A DNA stretch of 64,000 bases from Nocardioides potassii (GCF_021648885.1 NZ_JAKJHZ010000009.1:1-64000); one strand, 5' to 3'; positions 14,102-26,618 are shown, numbered from the stretch's first letter. Notes: generated from the sequence alone by a model not told the origin. Made by a program: numbers and translations.

Positions 14102-16816
14102 TCAGCCCGCCAGGTCGAAGGCCCCCAGTCCCTCGCCCAGCAGCCGCGGCGCGGACACGCCCTTCTTGCGACCGCCGTAGACGTACGTCGCTCCGCTCGC
14201 GCGGTCACGCACGATGTAGTCGGCCTTGCCCTTGAGCTTCATCGGCTGCACCTCGAGCACCCAGTCGTAGCCCGACAGGTCGGAGGGCAGGCCGGCGGGC
14301 GACGGGACCGATCCCTTGACCGGGACGGCGGCGCCGAAGCCGCTGCCGTTGCCGCGCCAGACCGAGAGCGACCCGCCGGGAGGCGTGCCGATCAGGTCGG
14401 GCAGGCCGTCCCCGGTGACGTCGCCGACGGCCGTGAGCCCGGTGACGCCGGTCCAGCCGCCGCCGAGCAGCGTCGGCGCCGCCAGGGTGCCGGTGCCGTT
14501 GCCGGCGTAGAGGTAGAGCTCGCCGGAGGTGTTGCGGGCCAGGACGTCGCCGTGGCCGTCGCGGTTGACGTCGCCGGCGTTGAGCAGAGTGTCCATGCCG
14601 GCGAAGGAGACGCCCGCGTCGACCGGCGTGCCGAGCTCGAAGGTGTCGCGGTTGGCGACGACCACCAGCTGCGTGCCGATGACGCCCACGAGGTCCGCGC
14701 CCGAGCCGCCCACCATCTGCGCGCCGGTGATGTGGCGCATCGACTTCAGGTTCGTGGCCGGGCCGAGCGCGGCGCCGTACGTGCCGTCGCCGCGACCGGG
14801 GAGCAGCATCATGGTGCCCGAGTAGGTCCGCGCGACAAGGTCGGAGCGGCCGTCGCCGTTGAAGTCGCCGGCGATGTAGCGGTTGTAGCGCCAGGAGCCG
14901 GAGACCTTCACCGGCGGCGCGAACCGGCCCGTGCCGTAGCCGGTCTGCAGGAGCAGTCGCTTCTTGGTGCGCACCAGCAGGTCGGCGCGACCGTCGCTGT
15001 TGACGTCGCCGGCCCCGATGAGCTGCAGGTAGTTGCCGTAGCCCTTGCGGGTGGCCTTGCGGTCGAAGCCGCCACGCCCGGTGGCGACCAGCGTCGTCAG
15101 GCGTCCCTTGAAGCGGGCGACCAGGTCGTTGCGGCCGTCGCCGTTGATGTCGCCGACGGCGGTGAGCAGCGAGTAGCCGCGCAGCGACAAGGTCTTGACC
15201 GTCTTGCCGAACTTCCCGTTGCCCTTCCCGGCGCGGATGCGGGCCTTGCCGGCCTTGTCGAGCGTGACCAGGTCGGCGATGCCGTCACCGGTGAGGTCGG
15301 GCGACACGAGGACCTCGGCGACCTTGTTCCAGCCCTTCTTGCCCACCACCGTGCGCTGCTGGAAGGACGTCAGGCCACCGGTCGGGATCACCATGCCGCG
15401 CCCGTCCGCCGCCCGCCGCACGACCAGGTCCGGGTACGGCGACGCGTCGAGGTTGTTCTGCGGGTTCGGGGCCGACACCGCGATCGGCACGACGACCGGG
15501 GTCGCCGGCGCGGCCTGGGCGGCGTACTGCCGGATGAGCGGGAGCTGGGCGTAGAGGTACTTGCCCGGGCAGGCGGTCGAGCCGGCGTCGCGGTGGCCGT
15601 TGATGGCCTGGAACGTGCCGCTGCCGATCTTCTGCGAGGTCGAGGCGGGGTTGACGCCGCTGATGGAGAGCTTCCAGGCGAAGAGCTGTCCGTAGGCGCG
15701 CAGCATCGCGTCGGTCGGCTGGGCGGTCTCGTAGTTGCCGATGGCCGACATCGCGAAGGAATACTGGTTGTAGTTGAGGGTGTGGGCGCCCACCACCGGC
15801 TTGTCGATCCCGCCGTAGCGGCCCTCCCAGATCCGGCCGAAACGGTCGACGAGGAAGTTGTAGCCGATGTCGGACCAGCCGCGGGACTTCACGTGGTAGG
15901 CGTAGATGCTGCGCAGGATCGCGGGCACCTGGGCCTCGGTGTAGTCGTTGGCGTTGACCGTGTGGTGCACGAAGCCGCCGCTGATCGTGCCGTAGCGCAG
16001 GGCGCTCTTGTCGCGGATGCTCTCGTCGGCGCCCCACTGGGCACGCGAGAAGATCGTCGGCTGCGCGACGGCCTTGGCGGTCCGGGCGGACTGGAGGGTG
16101 AAGCCGCCCTTCGAGTCGTCGTCCAGCGCGCCCTGCTGCGCGTAGTCGTCGTCGTACGTCGCCTCGTCCGAGCCGCCGTCCGCGGGCTTCTCCACCTCGC
16201 TGGAGGTCGCGGAGCCCGGGTCCACCAGGGCCAGCGAGAGGTCGTCGGGCAGGGACGTGCCCTCGGTGGCCGCCTTCACCTGCACGTCGTCGACCTCACC
16301 GACGAACATCGGCTCGGTGCCGGGGCGGGCCTTGGCGGCCTCCGCGCTGCCGGCGTCGGGGCCGTGCTCGTCGTGGTACTCGAGGGCCTCCCAGTCGCTC
16401 CACTCGTCGCCGGTGCGGGTGCGCACCTGCAGGGCGATCTGGTCCTCGTCAAGGTCCTCGCCGTGCTGCCAGGTCACGCCGATCGCGGCGAAGCCGGAGA
16501 CGGACTGGGGCGTGCTGGTCACCCGCGCGCTGGTCGCGCCGCCGGCGACCGTACGGCCCCGCAGCCCGGCGAAGCCGCCCCCGGCGCCGGTCAGCGGCAC
16601 CTCGGTGACGGACGGGGCGACGGGCTTGGTCGGCACCGTCGCGGACATCAGCTCGGCGGGTGCCGCCTGGCCGCTGCGCGCGGGCTGCCGGCCCGGGCGC
16701 TCACCGACGATGTCGAGCGAGACCACGCCGGAGGCGGGCGTGAGGACGACGAGCACGACGCCCAGGGCCAGCACCTGCTGGCAGAGGGTGACGAGACGGG
16801 CCTGAAGGGGTCGCAT
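14102..16816 (-). CDS. Secreted PGRP-type amidase with C-terminal FG-GAP repeats
   Basis: A 904-residue secreted protein. Residues ~8-30 form a signal sequence; a Pro/Ser/Thr-rich region leads to an amidase_2/PGRP domain (about 255-432) with candidate zinc ligands H284 or H285, H408 and C416 and the FVHHTVNAND and INGHRDAGSTACPGKY motifs. Residues ~460-870 hold about eight FG-GAP/VCBS repeats (GDINGDGRNDLVARF, GDVNSDGRADLLVRT, GDFNGDGRSDLVART, GDVNRDGHGDVLARN, GDVTGDGLPDLIGTP), a beta-propeller with Ca-binding Dx(D/N)xDGxxD loops. Likely role: peptidoglycan amide cleavage at the cell surface. AGGAGTAGATCTGC precedes ATG 16816. Confidence 0.85.
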   Translation of the reverse strand: MRPLQARLVTLCQQVLALGVVLVVLTPASGVVSLDIVGERPGRQPARSGQAAPAELMSATVPTKPVAPSVTEVPLTGAGGGFAGLRGRTVAGGATSARVTSTPQSVSGFAAIGVTWQHGEDLDEDQIALQVRTRTGDEWSDWEALEYHDEHGPDAGSAEAAKARPGTEPMFVGEVDDVQVKAATEGTSLPDDLSLALVDPGSATSSEVEKPADGGSDEATYDDDYAQQGALDDDSKGGFTLQSARTAKAVAQPTIFSRAQWGADESIRDKSALRYGTISGGFVHHTVNANDYTEAQVPAILRSIYAYHVKSRGWSDIGYNFLVDRFGRIWEGRYGGIDKPVVGAHTLNYNQYSFAMSAIGNYETAQPTDAMLRAYGQLFAWKLSISGVNPASTSQKIGSGTFQAINGHRDAGSTACPGKYLYAQLPLIRQYAAQAAPATPVVVPIAVSAPNPQNNLDASPYPDLVVRRAADGRGMVIPTGGLTSFQQRTVVGKKGWNKVAEVLVSPDLTGDGIADLVTLDKAGKARIRAGKGNGKFGKTVKTLSLRGYSLLTAVGDINGDGRNDLVARFKGRLTTLVATGRGGFDRKATRKGYGNYLQLIGAGDVNSDGRADLLVRTKKRLLLQTGYGTGRFAPPVKVSGSWRYNRYIAGDFNGDGRSDLVARTYSGTMMLLPGRGDGTYGAALGPATNLKSMRHITGAQMVGGSGADLVGVIGTQLVVVANRDTFELGTPVDAGVSFAGMDTLLNAGDVNRDGHGDVLARNTSGELYLYAGNGTGTLAAPTLLGGGWTGVTGLTAVGDVTGDGLPDLIGTPPGGSLSVWRGNGSGFGAAVPVKGSVPSPAGLPSDLSGYDWVLEVQPMKLKGKADYIVRDRASGATYVYGGRKKGVSAPRLLGEGLGAFDLAG

Positions 16817-16957
16817 GCAGATCTACTCCTGTGTGGGGGAAGGTCACACAAGGCAGGAGTTTCACACCAGTCACATCAGTCACGGAAGGGTTTCTGAGTA
16901 ACTACAACGCTGTAATTTCCAGTCGACACGCCGTTGCATCGGTGTCATTCTGAGAAA
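16817..16957 (-). promoter_or_regulatory. AT-richer control region of the amidase gene with inverted and direct repeats
   Basis: This 141-bp gap is visibly less GC-rich than its surroundings. It contains a 12-bp inverted repeat (TACAACGCTGTA, plus strand, around 16897-16908), several GTCAC/TCACA units, and TGTGTG ... CACACA arms directly upstream of the amidase ribosome site. The layout suggests a regulated promoter, but the regulator is not identifiable by eye. Confidence 0.35.
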
Positions 16958-17746
16958 TCAGATGTCGTTGGCGAGCTCTTCGTCGCGCTCGTCCTCGTCC
17001 TCCGCGTCCGGCTCGTCGTCGTCGCCGTCGTAGTGGAGGAACTTGATCGCCTCCTCGACGTCGCCGTCGAAGCCCACCGTCCCCTTGTCGAGCACGATCG
17101 CACGGTCGCACATCTTCTTGACCGACGCGGCGGAGTGGCTGACGTAGAACATCGTGATGCCGGACTCGCGGATCTCCTTCATGCGCTTGAGGCACTTGCG
17201 CTTGAAGGGCCGGTCCCCCACCGCCAGGACCTCGTCGGCGATGAAGATGTCGCAGTCGACGTGCACGGCGACGGAGAAGCCGAGGCGGGCGAACATGCCG
17301 GAGGAGTAGTTCCCGACCGGGGTGTCCATGAAGCGGCCGACGTCGGCGAAGGCGGCGATGTCGTCGAACTTCGCGTCGGTCTCCTCCTTGGTCATCCCGA
17401 GCATGGCGGCGTTCATGTAGATGTTGTCGCGCCCGGAGAGCTCGTTGTGGAAGCCGGCGCCCGTGGCGATCAGTCCGGAGATCCGGCCCCGGACCAGCAC
17501 CTGCCCCTCGTCGGGCCGCATCACGCCGCTCACGAGCTTGAGGAGCGTGGACTTGCCCGAGCCGTTGAGGCCCATCAGGCCGATGGACTCCCCCTGCTGC
17601 ACCTCGAACGACACGCCGTCGAGCGCCTTGAACGACCCCTTGGCGTGCTCGCCGCGGAGCCTGTCCTGCAGGACCTTCTTGAGGGTGGGGTGGGCCTGGT
17701 AGCGGAACGTCTTGGAGACGTCCTGGACCACGATGGAGGTCGTCAT
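16958..17746 (-). CDS. wzt: Galactan/O-antigen exporter ATP-binding protein (Wzt/RfbE type)
   Basis: A 262-residue ABC ATPase of the polysaccharide-export class. Walker A is GLNGSGKST, the signature is NYSSGMFARLGFSVAV, Walker B is DCDIFIADEVLAVGD, and the H-loop follows in MFYVSHSAASVKKMC. The class feature DELSGRDNIYMNAAMLGM-type segment is present, and an acidic C-terminal tail replaces a carbohydrate-binding domain. With the Wzm permease next door and glf/glfT2 upstream in the operon, it most likely powers export of lipid-linked galactan (as Rv3781). ATG 17746 overlaps the permease stop (TGATG). Confidence 0.88.
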   Translation of the reverse strand: MTTSIVVQDVSKTFRYQAHPTLKKVLQDRLRGEHAKGSFKALDGVSFEVQQGESIGLMGLNGSGKSTLLKLVSGVMRPDEGQVLVRGRISGLIATGAGFHNELSGRDNIYMNAAMLGMTKEETDAKFDDIAAFADVGRFMDTPVGNYSSGMFARLGFSVAVHVDCDIFIADEVLAVGDRPFKRKCLKRMKEIRESGITMFYVSHSAASVKKMCDRAIVLDKGTVGFDGDVEEAIKFLHYDGDDDEPDAEDEDERDEELANDI

Positions 17747-18713
17747 CAGAGGCGCTCCGGGACTGACTTCTCGAGCCGGGAGAAGACGAACTGGCCGACG
17801 CCGAGGAGGACGATCCCGATGACGAGCATGATCAGGCCGCGGCTGTAGAGGTCACCGACGAAGTCCGGCTGCACGGTGGGCGGCGTGCCCGGCTTGACGA
17901 CGCACGGCCCGTCGCAGGTGGGCTGCCAGAACCCCCGCTGGATCAGCATGACGGCCTCGGCGACCGGGTTGGCGACGTAGATGTCGTGGTACTGCCGCGG
18001 GATCCGCTCCCCGTCGGCGATCAGGTAGTAGGGGTACATCATCGGCACGGTGAACGGGACGATGTTGATGAAGGTCTGCACGATGCGCTGGAAGTCGCGG
18101 AAGATCACGTTGACGCAGGAGAACATCAACCCGAACGCCGTGCCGTAGACCATGATCAGGACGAAGCCGAGCAACGACGCGGCCATCCCCACGGCGTCCG
18201 GCACCCAGAGCGGTCCGTCGCCCACCCAGCCGGTCACCACGCAGGCGACGACGAGGATGATCAGCTGCGGGATCGCGTGCCAGAGCGAGACGAGCATCGA
18301 GGCGACCGGGAACATCTCACGCGGCATCGCCATCTTGCCGATGACGCCCCGGTTGGACAGCAGCGAGCGGGTGCCGGAGGTGACGGACTCGGTGAAGTAG
18401 TTGACGAGCACCATGCCCGCGAAGAGGTGGATGGCGAAGTTCTGCATCCCGTTGCCACGCCCGAGCAGCAGGCCGAAGACGAAGTAGAACGTCAGGAACC
18501 GGGTGAACGGGTTGATGTAGGACCACGCCAGGCCGAACGCGGTCCCGGCGTAGCGGGCGCGGATCTCGCGACGCACCATGAGGCGGAGGAGGTAGCGGCG
18601 CCGGAACACCTCGAGGATCCCCGAGGTGCGCGACGGCGGCGCGAGCGGGACGTGGGCGAGGTCGTGCCGGACCTCGACCGAGCCGGGGTCGGGGCTGACC
18701 GGGCTGGTCGTGC

Positions 18714-18717
<4 letters not shown>
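17746..18717 (-). CDS. wzm: Galactan/O-antigen ABC transporter permease (Wzm/RfbD type)
   Basis: A 323-residue ABC-2 membrane subunit with about six hydrophobic helices (FLTFYFVFGLLLG, FAIHLFAGMVLVNYF, AIPQLIILVVACVVTGWV, LLGFVLIMVYGTAFGLMF, FINIVPFTVPMMYPYYLI, GLIMLVIGIVLLGVGQFVF). The cytoplasmic amphipathic start LRLMVRREIRARYAGTAFGLAWSYINP and the FRDFQRIVQ loop are typical of O-antigen and teichoic acid exporters. GTG 18717 overlaps the glfT2 stop by 4 nt (GTGA). It pairs with Wzt to flip polyprenyl-linked galactan. Confidence 0.88.
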
Positions 18718-22015
<3,298 letters not shown>

Positions 22016-22921
22016 CTAGCGAGGAGGACGGGCGGGACCGGACAGGCGGCGCATCCCCCGCGCGGAGGCCATGGCGCGGATCACGTTGCGGGCCTCCGCG
22101 CGGCCGCCGCGCAGCGGACTGAGCAGCACGACCGCCGCCGTGATGAGCCACGGCTTGAGCCGGACGAGGAGGTTCTCCCCGTGGCGCAGGTGCACCACGA
22201 AGAGGTTGCGGTACATGTAGAAGCCCTTCCAGCCGCTCAGGTCGTGCTGCTGGTTGAAGTCGAGCTGCCGGACCAGGACGGCGTCGCGAACCGCCCACAC
22301 GTGGCGGCCGGCCTCCCGCGCCCGGACGGCGTAGTCGACGTCGTCGTAGAAGATGAAGAACGCCGGGTCCGGGAAGCCGATCTCCTCGACCACCGTGCGG
22401 CGGACCATGAAGCCCTCGAAGGCGACGTTCTGCACCTCGACGAGGGCCGGCATCGACGCCCGGTCGGCGTACGTCGAGTCGACGGATGCGCGCTTGGGGC
22501 GGATCGCGAGCGGGTTGCGGAGGTCGAAGTCGGTGGCGGCCTTCTCGACCAGCGCGCCGCTGCGGTCCTCGCGCACCGCGATCAGGCAGTCCTCGTCGAC
22601 CGCCATCAGCGCGGCCAGGCAGTCCGGAGCCGGTACGACGTCGTCGTCCATCAGCCAGATCCGGTCGTGGCCGGCGTCGTACGCCGCCCGCACGCCGCGG
22701 TGGAAGCCGCCGGCCCCGCCGACGTTGTCCTGCGAGACCACCTCGAGCGGCAGGTCGGTGCACGCGGCCAGCACCTCGGCGGTGTGGTCGGTGCTGCCGT
22801 TGTCGACGACGACCACGGCGTCGGGCCTCCGCGTCTGCGCGGCCAGGCCGTCCAGCATGCCGCCGAGCAGGTCGGCGCGGTTGTGGGTGACGACCACGAC
22901 CGCGACTGTCTCGTGCGTCAT
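22016..22921 (-). CDS. GT2 glycosyltransferase, GlfT1-like
   Basis: A 301-residue family 2 transferase: the start VAVVVVTHNRADLLGGMLDGL, VVVVDNGSTDHT, the GGAGGFHRGV sugar-nucleotide loop, the DDD metal motif in WLMDDDVVPAPDCL, and the catalytic FFIFYDDVDYAVRAREAG. Together with the neighbour it overlaps by 4 nt, it probably starts the galactan chain or adds a linker sugar (GlfT1-like). The second enzyme looks closer to GlfT1, so this one may have a different acceptor. Its 3' end lies 49 nt before glf, consistent with one operon. Confidence 0.75.
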   Translation of the reverse strand: MTHETVAVVVVTHNRADLLGGMLDGLAAQTRRPDAVVVVDNGSTDHTAEVLAACTDLPLEVVSQDNVGGAGGFHRGVRAAYDAGHDRIWLMDDDVVPAPDCLAALMAVDEDCLIAVREDRSGALVEKAATDFDLRNPLAIRPKRASVDSTYADRASMPALVEVQNVAFEGFMVRRTVVEEIGFPDPAFFIFYDDVDYAVRAREAGRHVWAVRDAVLVRQLDFNQQHDLSGWKGFYMYRNLFVVHLRHGENLLVRLKPWLITAAVVLLSPLRGGRAEARNVIRAMASARGMRRLSGPARPPR

Positions 22922-23847
22922 GAGAGGTACCGCCGGTGCCCGTCGAAGTCACCGGCGATGCCGGCCCGCATCGCGCGCAGGCTTAGCCGCAGCCGGGCCG
23001 GGCTGGGCCGGGTAAAGGTGTAGAACCACGCGGTCTTCACCACGAAGGCGGCGGCGTGGAGCGGGCCGCGGTAGTCGCGGAGGTTGACCAGGTTGTTGCG
23101 CGCCATGCAGTAGTGCTTGAGGTCGCTCGGCGAGTCGTTGTAGGTGGTGCGGCCGAACATCATCGGCGTCCCGAGGTTGCCGACGCTGGGATGCCGCACG
23201 GTCGCGGTCACCACGGTGGCGACGCGGGCGCCGGCCTCCTCGGCGCGGAGCCGGTACTCGTGGTCGTCGCCCCAGATGAAGAACTCCTCGCGGGGCAGGC
23301 CGATGCGGTCGACGAGCTCCTTGGTGACGAGCACGCCGTTGAAGGGGATGACGATCCCGTCGATGCGGTCGGCCCTCGCCGCTCGTCGTACGTCGTCGAC
23401 GGCATGCACCACGCGCGTGCCGCCGGGGAGCCGGATCGGGAAGACCAGCCGGCCCGGGTCGTCCTCGTCGACGACCAGCGGCCCCCAGAAGTCGAGGTTG
23501 TCGGTCTCCTCCAGCAGCTTGTCGAGGCAGTCGAGGTCCGGCAGCCCGTCGTCGTCCATCAGCCAGACCAGGTCGGCCTCGCGGTCGATCGCCCAGGCCA
23601 GCCCGTCGTGGAAGCCGCCGGCACCGCCGCGGTTGGTGCTCAGCGTGCGCGAGCGGAGCGGGATCTCCCCGGTGTGGCCGCGGGCGTCGAGCCACTCCCC
23701 CGTGCCGTCGGACGACGCGTTGTCGACCACCAGCACCTCGGCGATGCCCTCGATCTCGCCGAGCCGCTCGACCAGCTTCTGGAGCAGGCCGAGGCGGTTG
23801 AAGGTGACCACGACCGCCACGATGCGGGGCAGCGGTCCGGTGGTCAC
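22918..23847 (-). CDS. GT2 glycosyltransferase, probable galactofuranosyltransferase GlfT1
   Basis: A 309-residue GT-A enzyme with RIVAVVVTFNRLGLLQKLVERL at the start, VVDNASSDGTGEWL, STNRGGAGGFHDGL, the metal motif WLMDDDGLPDLDCL and FFIWGDDHEYRLRAEEAG. The segment LVFPIRLPGG ... IVIPFNGVLVTKELVDRIGLP resembles mycobacterial GlfT1, which adds the first two Galf units to the rhamnosyl linker. GTG 23847 is chosen over an in-frame start 31 codons upstream because TAGGGT lies 7 nt before it and the GT fold starts there. Assignment as GlfT1 is inference. Confidence 0.75.
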   Translation of the reverse strand: MTTGPLPRIVAVVVTFNRLGLLQKLVERLGEIEGIAEVLVVDNASSDGTGEWLDARGHTGEIPLRSRTLSTNRGGAGGFHDGLAWAIDREADLVWLMDDDGLPDLDCLDKLLEETDNLDFWGPLVVDEDDPGRLVFPIRLPGGTRVVHAVDDVRRAARADRIDGIVIPFNGVLVTKELVDRIGLPREEFFIWGDDHEYRLRAEEAGARVATVVTATVRHPSVGNLGTPMMFGRTTYNDSPSDLKHYCMARNNLVNLRDYRGPLHAAAFVVKTAWFYTFTRPSPARLRLSLRAMRAGIAGDFDGHRRYLS

Positions 23848-23854
23848 GGCGTAC

Positions 23855-23860
23855 ACCCTA
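23855..23860 (-). promoter_or_regulatory. -10 hexamer (TAGGGT) of leaderless GlfT1-like gene
   Basis: TAGGGT on the minus strand ends 7 nt before GTG 23847. It is the likely promoter of the galactan operon, lying 9 bp downstream of the LCP gene's stop. Confidence 0.5.
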
Positions 23861-23869
23861 GGTGTCGCC

Positions 23870-25405
23870 TCAGCAGACGGCGCCGAGGTCCTCCGACTCG
23901 TTGGCGGCGTAGCCCTCGGCGAGCGAGCCGAGCGAACCACCGGTGACCGACTGCGGGGCGGTGGGCGTCGGCGTCGGGGACGGCTTCGCGGCCGGCGCGG
24001 GCGCCGTCGTGGTCGCGTCGCCGGCCGGCGCCTCCGCCGCGGGAGCCTCGGTGGCGGGCGCGGCCTCGGCCGTCTCCTGGGCGGGCGGCTTGGCGCCCTC
24101 CGCCTTCGCGATCGCCGCGGCGACCTTGCTCTGGACGAGCGCGATGTCGGGGTGGGCGGTGTTGATCATCGGCGGGACGAGCGAGAGCGTCGCGATCTTC
24201 TGGCCCTTGGCCTTGAGCGCCAGGTCGACGAAGCGGTCGACCTCGCCGCGCGGGATGTCGGTCGAGACCATCGCGGAGCTGGCCTTGGCGATCTTCTGGA
24301 AGTTCGTGACGGCCGTCTGCGGGCTGACCTGCTGGAGCATCGCGCTCATCACGCACTTCTGGCGCGCCATGCGCGAGTAGTCGTCGGAGTCGTAGCGCGC
24401 GCGGGCGAACCACAGGGTGTCCATGCCGCTGAGCGTGCGCTTGCCGGGGTCGATGTAGTGGAAGAAGGAGTCGCTGGGCAGTCCCACGGGGATCCGCTGG
24501 CGGACGTTGAGCTCGACACCGCCGACCGCGTCGACGAGGTCGCGGAAGCCCTGGAGGTTGACCATGGCCCAGTAGTTGATCTTCAGCCCCGTGATGCCTT
24601 CGACGCCCATGATGGTCGCGTCGATGCCGGGGTTCTTCGAGCCCTTGAAGAGCTCGGTGTGGTCGAGCGCCCAGGTGGAGAGGCCGTTGAGGTACATCCC
24701 CTCCAGGTCGAACCCGTCCGGGAACTGCTCGGCCATCACCGAGCCCTCGGCGAACGGGAAGTTCTGCATGTTGCGCGGCAGCGAGATGAGCACGGTCTTG
24801 CCGGTCTCGGCGTCGATGCTGGCGACCGTCATCGAGTCGGGGCGCAGGCCCCACCGTCCGGCGCCGGAGTCGCCACCCATGAGCAGCACGTTGTAGCGGC
24901 CGTGGTGGGCGTCGACGGCCGCGCCGTCCCCGAACATCGAGATCATGAAGTCGCGCTGCACGCCGACCACGTGGGCGCCGAAGAGCAACGCACCCGCGAC
25001 GCTGAAGCAGAGCAGGCCGTTGACCCCGACGATCGCCAGCCGGTGCTGGCGCTGCAGGGTCAGGGGCTGGCCGAGCCGCCAGGCGTCGACGAAGAGGTAG
25101 GCCCACCCGATCGCGAGGACCATCAGGCCGACCCGCACGCCCTGGAGCACCATCGTGTTGGTGCCGGCCCAGAACGCGACGCCGTGCCAGAAGAACGACG
25201 CCACCAGCGTGCCGAGGCCCAGGACGACCAGCACGGCCCAGGTCCGGATGGCGATGCGTCCGGTGCGGCGGCTTCCGGAGACCAGCTGCGCCGATCCCGG
25301 GAGCACGAGGGTCATCAGCATGAGGGTCACCGCCCGGCGGAACCGGACGCGCTGGGCGCGGTGGAGGGCGGTGAACCGCACCTGGGGCGACGTGGCCGTC
25401 GACAT
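23870..25405 (-). CDS. LCP-family (LytR-CpsA-Psr) glycopolymer ligase with four N-terminal helices
   Basis: A 511-residue protein. Four hydrophobic helices occupy residues ~25-170, where most LCP proteins have one. The LCP domain (about 195-400) shows NVLLMGGDSGAGRWGLRPDSMTVASIDAETGKTVLISLPRNMQ, with catalytic-site Asp and Arg residues, and DTLWFARARYDSDDYSRMARQKCVMSAML. A Pro/Ala/Glu-rich tail ends in Cys. LCP enzymes move polyprenyl-linked glycopolymers to peptidoglycan; next to the galactan genes, the natural substrate is arabinogalactan. The start ATG 25405 is the family-like MSTATSPQVRF. Confidence 0.85.
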   Translation of the reverse strand: MSTATSPQVRFTALHRAQRVRFRRAVTLMLMTLVLPGSAQLVSGSRRTGRIAIRTWAVLVVLGLGTLVASFFWHGVAFWAGTNTMVLQGVRVGLMVLAIGWAYLFVDAWRLGQPLTLQRQHRLAIVGVNGLLCFSVAGALLFGAHVVGVQRDFMISMFGDGAAVDAHHGRYNVLLMGGDSGAGRWGLRPDSMTVASIDAETGKTVLISLPRNMQNFPFAEGSVMAEQFPDGFDLEGMYLNGLSTWALDHTELFKGSKNPGIDATIMGVEGITGLKINYWAMVNLQGFRDLVDAVGGVELNVRQRIPVGLPSDSFFHYIDPGKRTLSGMDTLWFARARYDSDDYSRMARQKCVMSAMLQQVSPQTAVTNFQKIAKASSAMVSTDIPRGEVDRFVDLALKAKGQKIATLSLVPPMINTAHPDIALVQSKVAAAIAKAEGAKPPAQETAEAAPATEAPAAEAPAGDATTTAPAPAAKPSPTPTPTAPQSVTGGSLGSLAEGYAANESEDLGAVC

Positions 25406-25495
25406 GGTGGCCTTTCTCTGCTGGGGGAAGTCAGCCCGCCCAGTATCACCAGTCACACCCGTCCCATCGGTGCGCGACGCGCCGTGGCCGTCAGG

Positions 25496-26107
25496 TCAGC
25501 CGACGAGCCCGGCAGCCGCCATGCCCTCGACCGCCAGTGCCGCCACCAGCACGTCGTCGGGCTCGCGGTCCAGGAAGACCAGGCGTACGGCGTCCGCGTC
25601 GGCGTTTCCCGCGTCGGCCCCGCGCCACGCCAGCCGCATCCCCAGGCGCTCCGCCGTCCGCCGCGAGGCGACGTTGTGCTCGAGGAGGTAGGCGAGGACG
25701 GGTCGCTCGGGAGACACCTCGCGCGCCGCGCGGATGGCCGCCTGTCCCATCTCGGTGGCGTAGCCGCGCCCCAGCACCCGCTGGTCGAGGCGGTAGTAGA
25801 GGTTCCACCAGCCGCGGCCGGTCACGTCCGCCTCGATCGCCTCGTCCGGGAGCGCGCACCCGCCACGACCGATCACGGGCCCGTCCTCGGCATCACGCAC
25901 GGACCAGTAGGCCAGGCCGTCGCGGTCGAACCGGCGGCGGCTCGCGCCCACCATCGTCGTACCGGCTGCGGGGTCGGTGACCCGGCCGGCCGGGAAGTGC
26001 CGCCACGACGCGGGGTCGTGGTGGATCGTGAACAGCGCTGCCGCGTCGCCGTCGGCCGGCTCGTCGAGCCACAGTCGCTCGGTGCGGACGTGGCGCCAGC
26101 GCGTCAC
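25496..26107 (-). CDS. GNAT-family N-acetyltransferase
   Basis: A 203-residue RimJ/RimL-type acetyltransferase: an N-terminal RTERLWLDEPADGDAAALFTIH, a central LYYRLDQRVLGRGYATEMGQAAIRAA with the acetyl-CoA loop (RVLGRGYATE), and LAYLLEHNVASRRTAERLGMRLAWRG (the N-x-A-S-x-R-x-A-E-x-x-G-M motif B). GTG 26107 lies 7 nt after the stop of the thioesterase gene, so the pair is probably one transcript. Acceptor unknown. Confidence 0.75.
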   Translation of the reverse strand: MTRWRHVRTERLWLDEPADGDAAALFTIHHDPASWRHFPAGRVTDPAAGTTMVGASRRRFDRDGLAYWSVRDAEDGPVIGRGGCALPDEAIEADVTGRGWWNLYYRLDQRVLGRGYATEMGQAAIRAAREVSPERPVLAYLLEHNVASRRTAERLGMRLAWRGADAGNADADAVRLVFLDREPDDVLVAALAVEGMAAAGLVG

Positions 26108-26114
26108 CGCTCAC

Positions 26115-26612
26115 TCACCCCTGCCGGCCCTGCTCGATCTCGGCCTTGCGCGCCAGCCGGTGCGTGCGGCGGATCTCGGCCTCGCGCTGACGTCGTACGT
26201 CGTCGTCGGTCTCGGTCTGCAGCGGCGGGACGGGGCGCGAGCGGCCGTCCTCGTCGATCGCGACGAAGACGAAGTAGGCGCTCGCCACGTGCAGGGGCGC
26301 GTCGGCGGCGTCGCCCCACGGCTGGGCCTCCACCCGCACGCCGATCTCCATCGAGGAGGTGCCCGCCCAGTTGACCTGGGCGTAGGTCTTGATGATGTCG
26401 CCGACGTGCACCGGCTCGAGGAAGGTCATCTCGTCCATCGCCGCCGTCACCGCGGGACCACCGCTGTGGCGGTAGGCGACGGCGCCGGCCGTGGAGTCGG
26501 CGAGCTTCATGATGTCGCCGCCGTGGACGTTGCCCAACAGGTTCGACTCGGTCGACGAGGCGATGATGCCGAGGCTCACCCGGCTGTACGACGTGGTGCG
26601 GGCTTCGCTCAC
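26115..26612 (-). CDS. Hotdog-fold acyl-CoA thioesterase (YciA/BFIT type)
   Basis: A 165-residue single-hotdog thioesterase that hydrolyses acyl-CoA. The core NLLGNVHGGDIMKLADSTAGAVAYRHSGG carries the family N-x-x-G-x-x-H-G-G-x-x-x-x-x-x-D active-site pattern; DEMTFLEPVHVGDIIKTYAQVNWAGTSSMEIGVRVEA is the second hallmark. The last ~25 residues are a basic coiled helix. GTG 26612 has TACCGT 6 nt upstream, a -10 that overlaps the divergent promoter of the LCP gene at 26637. Confidence 0.85.
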   Translation of the reverse strand: MSEARTTSYSRVSLGIIASSTESNLLGNVHGGDIMKLADSTAGAVAYRHSGGPAVTAAMDEMTFLEPVHVGDIIKTYAQVNWAGTSSMEIGVRVEAQPWGDAADAPLHVASAYFVFVAIDEDGRSRPVPPLQTETDDDVRRQREAEIRRTHRLARKAEIEQGRQG

Positions 26613-26618
26613 TCCTGC

